Source of the DNA: an uncultured Peptoniphilus sp.
GTDB taxonomy: Bacteria > Bacillota > Clostridia > Tissierellales > Peptoniphilaceae
NCBI RefSeq assembly: GCF_946222045.1
Contig: NZ_CAMILN010000059.1
Coordinates: 1-5,080 of the forward strand
Direction of reading: 5' to 3'
DNA: 5,080 nt
The notes under the pieces were generated by a model. The model was not told where the DNA came from. It searched no databases and was given only the letters and a program-made list of their open reading frames with translations. Every line of letters begins with the position of its first letter. The first letter of the stretch is position 1. This document shows, piece after piece, positions 1 through 5,080 of the stretch. Both the position numbers and the translations under genes were made by a program.

Positions 1-254
1 TAAGATTTTGAATTAAAAGAACCTTCTAGCTTTATTGGAGTAATTTCGATCTTACTTTTATAGATATTGTCACTATAAGACCTATAATAAGACAGTAGTT
101 CTTTCTCCATTTCCTCTTGCTTTTCTTCGAGCTCCAATAATTTATCTTGGAAATTATCACTTACATTCTTGCCTTTTAGTAAACTATTATTCAATTCTTC
201 TCTTAATTTTATTAAATTTTCTTCAAACTCTTTTGTATTAATGGAGAACTTCAT
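1..254 (-). CDS. Hypothetical protein, N-terminal 84 residues only, translationally coupled to the AAA+ ATPase gene
   Basis: This open frame starts with ATG at 254-252 and runs off the left edge without a stop, so only 84 residues are visible. The start codon overlaps the TGA stop of the ATPase gene as ATGA (254-251), which usually means translational coupling and often co-assembly of the two products. The visible part begins MKFSINTKEFEEN. Residues about 8-60 are very rich in Glu, Lys, Leu and Asn and look like one or two amphipathic helices, probably coiled coil (LLELEEKQEEMEKELL at 39-54). Residues about 66-84 (KSKIEITPIKLEGSF) look more like the start of a beta-containing domain. There is no signal peptide or membrane segment. 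I do not recognise the family. AAA+ proteins of this class are often followed by a von Willebrand factor A protein, but nothing visible proves that here. The reading frame is secure from the coupling and the coding character; the function is unknown. Confidence 0.82.
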   Translation of the reverse strand, partial: MKFSINTKEFEENLIKLREELNNSLLKGKNVSDNFQDKLLELEEKQEEMEKELLSYYRSYSDNIYKSKIEITPIKLEGSFNSKS

Positions 255-2329
255 TTTTCTTCTTTTCCTAAGTCTATTAAATAATCTAAGAGAAATTTAG
301 AGTGTTCTAACTTATTTAATCTTTCATTTAAATCTTCATACTCTTCAATAGAAATATTATCTTTATCCCTGATATCTTTAATAAAATCTTTAAAATAAGC
401 TGGTAATTTTTCTCTTTCTGGTTGAGGACCAAATAAAATCCTGATTAAGTCAAGGTATGATAAGGATTCAGTTTCCCCTCTTGTATATTCATAAGGTCTT
501 GTTCTTATCTCATCATATTCTAAAGTTACTTTTCCAAGATTTTGATTTTTAATTGTCCATCCTTCAGATTCTTTAAAGAAACCAAATCGCACAGCTTGAG
601 ATAGGATATAGGCTTGGTCTTGTGGATTTGTTATGGAACTAATGAATCCATCCCATAAGGCTAGACTCAAGTCTTTTTCTTCTCCAAGATTCCAATTATC
701 TAAAACTCTTAAAATATTTCTAAGTGATAAAACCGATTCTTTAAGTTCAGGAATATCTTCTGATGAGTTTTCGCCTCCTTCGGATATTAGTTTTCCCATA
801 AAAACTTCTTGTGTCACTCTTGAAAGTTGTGAAAGTCTAAATATTTCTTCTAAGGTTCTTTTAGGCGTTGGAAGATGAAGGTTTCCATTGTTATCTGCAA
901 GTCTCACAAGTAATATTCTAAACAATTCATTTTTCTTATTATCACTTTGATTTTTTAAGGAACCAATAGTATTCTGATTTACATAATTATATTCTATTGT
1001 TTGGAAACGAGATTTAAAAGCTGGGTTTAGTTCATTTGTTCCTTCATAGCTTACAGATTCAGTTGATAGGTTTCCTGTGCCTATGAGACCAAATCCTTTT
1101 TTTATTTTCACTGGACCAATACCTGTAACATAGGCCTTAGCTCCAATTTTACTTTGAAGGATGTCATTAAGACCAATTAAGTTTTGCATGGCAATAGTGT
1201 TAAGTTCATCTATAATAACGGGTCTCCCATTTTTAACTGCCAATAAAATTTCTCTTTCAATCTTCTTAACTACAGTTCCATAAGTTGTATTTCTAGCTAT
1301 AAAAATTTCTGAAATACTATCCCAAAGTTTAGACTTAATAAGGTCTTGTTTTTCAGATTCTAGATTTTCTAAGTCTCTACCATGGGCTTTAATCCAACTA
1401 AAGTATTGGTCCACAACTTCATCAATTAGCTCCAAATTACTTTCATTGGAAGAAGCCTTCTCAAGAGAAAGTGTCTTTTCTACAAACATATCTTCATAAG
1501 TTAAGTTGTAGGATCCAGAAATAAAGTATGGATAGATTGATTGAACTTCTTCACCACTAGCCTCCCTTAAAAGCTTTTTATAGTGGTTAAGTTTTACTTT
1601 TCTTAGTTCTTTAAATTTTTCTATAGCCTCTTCTTCAGTAGCATTAGTATTTTTTAAAAACCAATTCTCTAAATCTTCTTCTAATTCCTTTTGTATAATA
1701 TTTCCTAGTGTAAATTCAATAGCTGCTTCTCTTGCTATTTGGGTTTTACCACTTCCTAGATGACCAACTATATAAACCGGTGTTCCCTGTTTTAATGAAT
1801 CAATAATTTTTTTCTTTGCATTAACAACGTACTCAACCTCTACAAGACCCTTGTTGTAACCAGTCTCAATATCTCTCATTAATTGTCTCTGATAATAAAA
1901 CTCCCAGGCATCAGGTGATGAGTTTATTATTTCTTTTAATCTTCTCTCATATTCTTGTATTTTATTTACCCTGTATCTAGTGGCTGGTGTGCTTCCGAAA
2001 AAATTACTATTGTATAATTCCTTATTCTTATTTCTCTCCAACTCCAAGAAAAACTTTTCATATTCAATTAAGTTCTCAAGATCTTCTATTATTTTTCTTT
2101 GTTTGTTTTTTTCTTCTTTTAAAAAATCTTGGTATTTCTTTATTAAGTGATTTTCCTGTCCTATACTAGCTGATTTTTCTTCATATTTTCTAAAGTTTTT
2201 AAAAAATTCTCCTGATTCTACTTTAGAAAATTTTTCTTCAGCCACATCTTCTCTTAAGATATCTTCGTATAATCTTTGTATTTCTTCTAAAGTAGGCATA
2301 GCTTGCTTATCCAAGTTGTTATTATTCAT
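251..2329 (-). CDS. Large MoxR/dynein-related (AAA_5-type) AAA+ ATPase with N-terminal helical region and core insertions
   Basis: This is a 692-residue cytoplasmic protein, probably an ATP-driven remodelling ring. Visible AAA+ motifs are Walker A GHLGSGKT (189-196), Walker B VIIDEL (371-376), sensor 1 GTGN (417-420), a likely arginine finger in SRF (R441) and a sensor-2-like PTPKRTLEE (487-494). The segment FISGSYNLTYEDMF (269-282) occupies the place of the strand and 'DLLG'-like turn seen in MoxR and dynein-related ATPases. Residues 1-135 are charged and probably coiled coil; 135-185 lead into the core. About 180 residues separate Walker A from Walker B, far more than in a typical MoxR protein, because of charged helical insertions at about 208-262 and 286-345. 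About 200 residues follow sensor 2. The ATG at 2329 is preceded by a strong ribosome site, and the stop overlaps the next gene. The ATPase assignment is firm. The substrate is unknown; by analogy with RavA, NorQ, CbbQ or GvpN it could activate or load a partner, perhaps the next gene's product. Confidence 0.88.
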   Translation of the reverse strand: MNNNNLDKQAMPTLEEIQRLYEDILREDVAEEKFSKVESGEFFKNFRKYEEKSASIGQENHLIKKYQDFLKEEKNKQRKIIEDLENLIEYEKFFLELERNKNKELYNSNFFGSTPATRYRVNKIQEYERRLKEIINSSPDAWEFYYQRQLMRDIETGYNKGLVEVEYVVNAKKKIIDSLKQGTPVYIVGHLGSGKTQIAREAAIEFTLGNIIQKELEEDLENWFLKNTNATEEEAIEKFKELRKVKLNHYKKLLREASGEEVQSIYPYFISGSYNLTYEDMFVEKTLSLEKASSNESNLELIDEVVDQYFSWIKAHGRDLENLESEKQDLIKSKLWDSISEIFIARNTTYGTVVKKIEREILLAVKNGRPVIIDELNTIAMQNLIGLNDILQSKIGAKAYVTGIGPVKIKKGFGLIGTGNLSTESVSYEGTNELNPAFKSRFQTIEYNYVNQNTIGSLKNQSDNKKNELFRILLVRLADNNGNLHLPTPKRTLEEIFRLSQLSRVTQEVFMGKLISEGGENSSEDIPELKESVLSLRNILRVLDNWNLGEEKDLSLALWDGFISSITNPQDQAYILSQAVRFGFFKESEGWTIKNQNLGKVTLEYDEIRTRPYEYTRGETESLSYLDLIRILFGPQPEREKLPAYFKDFIKDIRDKDNISIEEYEDLNERLNKLEHSKFLLDYLIDLGKEEK

Positions 2330-2334
2330 GAGAA

Positions 2335-2342
2335 TCCTCCCT
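2335..2342 (-). promoter_or_regulatory. Ribosome binding site of the AAA+ ATPase gene
   Basis: The minus strand reads AGGGAGGA five bases before the ATG at 2329. This near-consensus Shine-Dalgarno site fixes the start. It lies only about a dozen bases beyond the T-run of the ohyA terminator. Confidence 0.85.
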
Positions 2343-2354
2343 AATATTTAAGTT

Positions 2355-2382
2355 AAAAAAAGGGCGATTATTAAACCGCCCC
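2355..2382 (-). terminator. Rho-independent terminator downstream of ohyA
   Basis: On the minus strand GGGCGGTT pairs with AATCGCCC across a four-base TAAT loop (stem 2362-2369 with 2374-2381, one G-U pair), followed directly by seven T residues (2361-2355). Flanking GTTAAAAA and TTTTTAAC (2386-2393 and 2352-2359) could extend the helix. It lies 31 bases past the ohyA stop and ends 25 bases before the ATPase start, so it should end most tetR-ohyA transcripts. The A-rich flank opposite the T-run gives it some potential to act in the other direction, but no plus-strand gene is seen. Confidence 0.9.
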
Positions 2383-2412
2383 AAATTTTTAACTTTTATA
2401 ATCTATTAATAA

Positions 2413-4206
2413 TTAGATCATATTAAATTCTTTTAACATTTCTTCTATATCTGTACCTTTAATAAGTTTTGCAACTTTTATTTTTTGTAATGGTGAAAGT
2501 GGAAGTTCTGGTTTTTTGCCATCTGATAATGCAACCATTCCGTTTAGAAGATATCTTAAATCATATCTTGATGCGAATACTTCCGGTACAGCTTTTTCTA
2601 CTCCGCAAAGTACATATACTGCTTCCATTGCTGTTCTTCCTGAGTATTCTGTTGTGAATACTGTATCTCTTCCTGGATCATCAAGAGTTTCTGAAAATTG
2701 TCCTAAGAAAGCAAAGTTAACTCCACCCTTTGGAACTACGTAAGGTCTGTCGCCTGCTTTTCTTGGCATAAATTGAGATGTGATATAAGGCATCATAACA
2801 GGTACTGCTGTACATGTTTCAGCAAGTGCATCAATTTCATTTACAGGAACACCAAGATGGTATAACCATTCTTTTGTAATTTCCTTACCAGTACAATCTC
2901 TCATTTTCTTCTTGATGTAGTCACCTTCAACATCTGAGAATAGACCGTAAACCCATACAGCAACATCATTTTCAGGTTGTTCTGGATATTGGCCTTGTCT
3001 ATTAATTGTCCAAGACATTAACCAGCTTGAATCAACACAAGTTACGATACCACCTGTTACAGTTTTTCCACCATAAGGGCTTCTCTTTGTAATTTTTTCA
3101 ATATATTTTGGAACTGATTCATCGTGACAAGTTACTGTACAAGACTCCCAGTTACTTTTTTCTACATCTGAGCAGAATACTTCAGGATTACCAAAATCAT
3201 CAGATTTTTTAGCAATGTTTTTCCACATTTCCCAGCAACCAGTTTGTTCGTCACTAAGTTCTGCTGGTGTGTTGTCATCACCATAACTGGAGTTTTCTGT
3301 CATAGATCCGTTAGTTATAAATAAAAGATCATTTTCTGTTAAGTCTATAGACTTGTCGTTTCCGTCCTTATCTTCAGCTATGATTTTTGTTGCTACTTTT
3401 CTATTTTCTGAAATATCAAAGTCAACATCAGTTACCTTAATATTATATTGGAATTTACATCCGTGATTTTCAAGATATTTAACCATTGGTTTTACAATTG
3501 AATTGTATTGGTCATATCTTGTAAATCTAAGGGCAGATAAGTTTGTAAGTCCGCCAACGTGGTGCATAAAACGATTTAAATATAATTTCATTTCTAGAGC
3601 AGAGTGCCAGTTTTCAAAGGCAAACATTGTTCTCCAATAAGTCCAGAAGTCTGAGTTTAAAAGTCCATCTGAGAAAATATCTTCTATAGCCTTATCTTCA
3701 AGAAGTTCATCCTGAGTCATGCAAAGTTCTGCAATTTCTTTAACTTGATCTTGAGTTAGGTTAAATTTACCATCGTCATAACGTTCACCTTGTTTGTGAG
3801 TTATACGGCAATTACTAAAGTTTGGATCGTCGTAGTTAGTGTAGAAATAAGAGTCAAGAATACTCATTTCTGGCTCTTCTAAACTTGGGATTGAACTCCA
3901 AATATCCCATAGGCATTCGAAGTGAGCTCCAGTTTCTCTACCACCACGAGCAACATATCCTCTAGTATCCATGTAGTCACCGTCAAGTGAGCCACCAGGA
4001 ATATCTAATTGTTCTAAGAAAGTAATTTTTTTACCTTCCATGTGAGCATCTCTAATTAAGAAACAAGCTGCAGTAAGTGCTGCAATTCCTGTTCCTACTA
4101 AGTAAGCTGATTTTTCTTCAATACCAGCTGGCTTTCTAGCTTTTACTAATCTTTGAAAATCTCCATTAGTAAGTTGTAATCTTTTATCATGAGTCTTTAG
4201 TTCCAT
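2413..4206 (-). CDS. ohyA: Oleate hydratase (myosin-cross-reactive antigen family), FAD-dependent
   Basis: Oleate hydratase (EC 4.2.1.53) adds water to the cis-9 double bond of oleate and similar fatty acids to give 10-hydroxy acids, with FAD as a structural/catalytic cofactor. It acts at the membrane surface and detoxifies host unsaturated fatty acids. The 597-residue product is full length for the family. Visible signatures, numbered from the chosen start, are the nucleotide-binding GTGIAALTA (38-46) with the acidic FLEQ (63-66); RGGRE (87-91), whose E91 matches the catalytic Glu; ENWHSALEMKLYLNRFMHH (198-216), where Y209 probably matches the catalytic Tyr; TNGSMTENSSYGD (298-310); MPYITSQFMPRK (472-483); and NFAFLGQF (497-504). 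The C-terminal helices (about 571-597) fit the membrane-contact tail of the family. The ATG at 4206 was chosen over an in-frame ATG at 4284 because AGGAGG lies five bases upstream and a promoter lies inside the longer frame. The residue after RGGRE is Thr, where most members have Met. Confidence 0.96.
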   Translation of the reverse strand: MELKTHDKRLQLTNGDFQRLVKARKPAGIEEKSAYLVGTGIAALTAACFLIRDAHMEGKKITFLEQLDIPGGSLDGDYMDTRGYVARGGRETGAHFECLWDIWSSIPSLEEPEMSILDSYFYTNYDDPNFSNCRITHKQGERYDDGKFNLTQDQVKEIAELCMTQDELLEDKAIEDIFSDGLLNSDFWTYWRTMFAFENWHSALEMKLYLNRFMHHVGGLTNLSALRFTRYDQYNSIVKPMVKYLENHGCKFQYNIKVTDVDFDISENRKVATKIIAEDKDGNDKSIDLTENDLLFITNGSMTENSSYGDDNTPAELSDEQTGCWEMWKNIAKKSDDFGNPEVFCSDVEKSNWESCTVTCHDESVPKYIEKITKRSPYGGKTVTGGIVTCVDSSWLMSWTINRQGQYPEQPENDVAVWVYGLFSDVEGDYIKKKMRDCTGKEITKEWLYHLGVPVNEIDALAETCTAVPVMMPYITSQFMPRKAGDRPYVVPKGGVNFAFLGQFSETLDDPGRDTVFTTEYSGRTAMEAVYVLCGVEKAVPEVFASRYDLRYLLNGMVALSDGKKPELPLSPLQKIKVAKLIKGTDIEEMLKEFNMI

Positions 4207-4210
4207 AACA

Positions 4211-4218
4211 TCCTCCTT
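4211..4218 (-). promoter_or_regulatory. Ribosome binding site of ohyA
   Basis: The minus strand reads AAGGAGGA, with the AGGAGG core (4217-4212) five bases from the ATG at 4206. It is the strongest Shine-Dalgarno site in the window. It decides the start at 4206 rather than the in-frame ATG 78 bases upstream, which has no comparable site. Confidence 0.9.
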
Positions 4219-4248
4219 GATTAATTCTTTATCATTTCTTCTATCTTT

Positions 4249-4277
4249 ATTAAAACATTGTTCTGATAAAGTGTCAT
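4249..4277 (-). promoter_or_regulatory. Probable sigma-A-type promoter of ohyA with extended -10
   Basis: On the minus strand ATGACA (4277-4272, one mismatch to TTGACA) is followed after exactly 17 bases by TTTAAT (4254-4249, one mismatch to TATAAT). A TG dinucleotide one base upstream of the -10 box (TGT at 4257-4255) makes it an extended -10. The predicted transcription start is near 4242, giving a leader of about 36 bases that holds the ribosome site. ohyA can therefore be transcribed independently of tetR, although read-through from tetR is also possible. Confidence 0.7.
4257..4271. promoter_or_regulatory. Candidate TetR-family operator in the ohyA promoter spacer
   Basis: The plus strand at 4257-4271 shares 11 of 15 bases with the near-palindrome at 4982-4996 upstream of tetR, including an unbroken TCTGATA (4262-4268) and ATT at the same offset. 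The site fills the spacer between the -35 and -10 boxes, a usual place for a blocking repressor. The surrounding ACATT (4255-4259) and AGTGT (4270-4274) also form a loose inverted repeat. On its own the element is only a poor palindrome; the support comes from the shared core and its position. Confidence 0.4.
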
Positions 4278-4305
4278 CTCCCAAAAGAGGATTCTTGGGT
4301 TATTT

Positions 4306-4896
4306 TTACTCAATTTCAAAAGATTGGGTAAGTTTTTCTAATTTTTCACTTCGTTTTAAAGACTCTAATATGTTCCCGTCCATTAACTCTCCCAACCTAC
4401 GCGTAACTATTTTAGGATCTGTCTGCATATCAGTGACCACCCACTCAACTAAAGATGAACTGAGCGCACATTGATAAAAATAAGCAATAAGTTTTATATC
4501 AATATCCTGAGCCTTTGTATCTTTGGCAACTCTTCTCACATATTTTCTCATTATCTCACCTGAAATAGAAAAAATATATTTTTCAAGTTCAACCTTATAA
4601 TCAGACTCATACATATGCTTTACAACTTTTTTATTTTCTAAGATAAATTTTGCAGCAGAGATAAAACTCTCTTCCCAAGATAGTGTTTCATTAAACTCTT
4701 TGATTACATCTTCAAGTTCTTCATCAAAAATTTCTTTAACAAGTTGTGGTAAATTTTCATAATGATAATAAAAAGTTTTTCTTTCTATTTTGCATTGTTT
4801 TGCTATTTCAGTCACAGTAATATTATGTAAACTCTTTTTATTCAAAAGTTTTATAAATTCTTGCTTTATTAAATTCTTAGTGTAATTTTTGGCCAT
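4306..4896 (-). CDS. TetR/AcrR-family transcriptional regulator, likely repressor of ohyA
   Basis: This 196-residue protein has the usual length and two-part layout of a TetR regulator. Residues about 5-57 form the DNA-binding domain: a first helix (NLIKQEFIKLLNKK, 8-21), then the helix-turn-helix ITVTEIAKQCKIERKTFYYHYEN (26-48) with the family's characteristic TFYYHY, then LPQLVKEIF. Residues about 75-185 are helical and should form the ligand-binding and dimer domain, of the TetR-like C-terminal type by general appearance. The ATG at 4896 was preferred because GAGG lies just upstream; an in-frame TTG at 4923 overlaps a copy of the ribosome site itself. The gene lies 99 bases upstream of ohyA on the same strand. 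TetR regulators called FarR control fatty-acid resistance in staphylococci and lactobacilli, so a role as a fatty-acid-responsive repressor of ohyA is reasonable inference, not shown directly. The C-terminal ligand domain does not reveal its effector. Confidence 0.92.
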   Translation of the reverse strand: MAKNYTKNLIKQEFIKLLNKKSLHNITVTEIAKQCKIERKTFYYHYENLPQLVKEIFDEELEDVIKEFNETLSWEESFISAAKFILENKKVVKHMYESDYKVELEKYIFSISGEIMRKYVRRVAKDTKAQDIDIKLIAYFYQCALSSSLVEWVVTDMQTDPKIVTRRLGELMDGNILESLKRSEKLEKLTQSFEIE

Positions 4897-4900
4897 AAAA

Positions 4901-4921
4901 CACCTCTTCCAAAACCTCTTC
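4901..4921 (-). promoter_or_regulatory. Tandem Shine-Dalgarno-like repeat before tetR
   Basis: The minus strand carries GAAGAGGT twice, at 4921-4914 and 4909-4902, with a 12-base period. The copy nearer the gene gives AGAGGTG (4907-4901) four bases before the ATG at 4896 and is the likely working ribosome site. The distal copy is too far from that ATG to serve it and may be a simple duplication. Confidence 0.7.
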
Positions 4922-4931
4922 AAAAATTAGG

Positions 4932-4947
4932 ATTATATAATTATATA
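4932..4947 (-). promoter_or_regulatory. Candidate -10 boxes and 14-base palindrome in the tetR leader
   Basis: The minus strand contains two perfect TATAAT hexamers, at 4945-4940 and 4937-4932. They lie within or next to a perfect 14-base palindrome, TATATAATTATATA (4934-4947). Neither hexamer has a recognisable -35 at 16-18 bases, so which one is used is unclear. The palindrome could be a regulator site or only a by-product of AT-rich sequence. The rest of the upstream region to 5080 is very AT-rich and shows no further gene on either strand. Confidence 0.45.
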
Positions 4948-4981
4948 TTTTCCCATTTTTCTTATTTATAAAACTTCCTCT

Positions 4982-4996
4982 ATTTATCTGATACAT
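4982..4996. promoter_or_regulatory. Near-palindromic candidate operator upstream of tetR
   Basis: The plus strand reads ATTTATCTGATACAT, a 15-base palindrome about a central T with six of seven base pairs matching. It shares 11 of 15 bases with the element in the ohyA promoter (4257-4271). It lies about 90 bases upstream of the tetR start, on the upstream side of the -10-like boxes. This fits autoregulation by the TetR protein, which is usual for the family, but binding is inferred. Confidence 0.42.
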
Positions 4997-5080
4997 TAAT
5001 TCATACTTCATTAAAAAATAAATCTTTTATTTATTGATATTTTAAATATTATAAATAATATAAATATGTGTAATGAAAAA

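Noticed and set aside
633..878. Plus-strand open frames at 633-878, 1987-2169, 2469-2657, 2516-2743 and 4217-4474
   Set aside because: All lie opposite well-supported minus-strand genes, except that 4217-4474 also covers the tetR-ohyA gap. They have low-complexity or Ser/Leu/Phe-rich translations and no convincing ribosome sites.
4204..4284. A 26-residue N-terminal extension of oleate hydratase starting at ATG 4284
   Set aside because: The extension has no good ribosome site, it contains the predicted ohyA promoter boxes, and its residues do not look like the family's N-terminus. The ATG at 4206 has AGGAGG at ideal spacing.
4280..4299. Hairpin CCCAA...TTGGG between tetR and ohyA as a terminator of tetR
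   Set aside because: On the minus strand no T-run follows the seven-pair stem. On the plus strand a TTATTTTT does follow, but no plus-strand gene is seen that would need it.
4897..4923. TTG start for the TetR protein adding nine residues
   Set aside because: The added codons are the purine-rich ribosome site itself, and the ATG at 4896 gives a normal TetR N-terminus.
5066..5080. ATG triplets on the plus strand near the right edge as the start of a divergent gene
   Set aside because: No Shine-Dalgarno site precedes them and too few codons are visible to judge coding character.
4934..5080. AT-rich upstream tract as an origin or attachment site
   Set aside because: I found no repeated boxes, tRNA end or integrase gene; it looks like an ordinary AT-rich promoter region.

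Overview
The window is AT-rich (roughly two-thirds A+T by eye) and all of its coding sequence lies on the minus strand. Strong Shine-Dalgarno sites of the AGGAGG type, low GC and the gene content suggest a low-GC Bacillota, possibly an anaerobic host-associated lineage such as the Tissierellia/Peptoniphilaceae. That placement is inference; no rRNA or other taxonomic marker is present.

In transcription order (right to left), an AT-rich upstream region (4897-5080) carries -10-like boxes and a near-palindromic site. It is followed by a TetR-type repressor gene (4896-4306). A 99-base gap with a good extended -10 promoter leads to a full-length oleate hydratase gene (ohyA, 4206-2413). A strong rho-independent terminator (2355-2382) closes that block. 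Just past the terminator starts a large, unusual AAA+ ATPase gene of the MoxR/dynein-related type (2329-251). It overlaps by four bases (ATGA) with a further gene that runs off the left edge (254-1).

The tetR-ohyA pair reads as a fatty-acid stress module: the regulator probably senses host unsaturated fatty acids and derepresses the hydratase, which converts oleate to 10-hydroxystearate. Both promoters share a 15-base element (11 of 15 identical, core TCTGATA). In the ohyA promoter it sits between the -35 and -10 boxes, so it is a reasonable operator candidate. The ATPase and its coupled partner look like a separate two-gene or longer unit of unknown function. The ATPase has a charged, probably coiled-coil N-terminal region, two extra segments inside the AAA+ core and a long C-terminal region. 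No promoter is visible between the ohyA terminator and the ATPase start, so its expression may depend on terminator read-through. This pair is the least explained part of the window.
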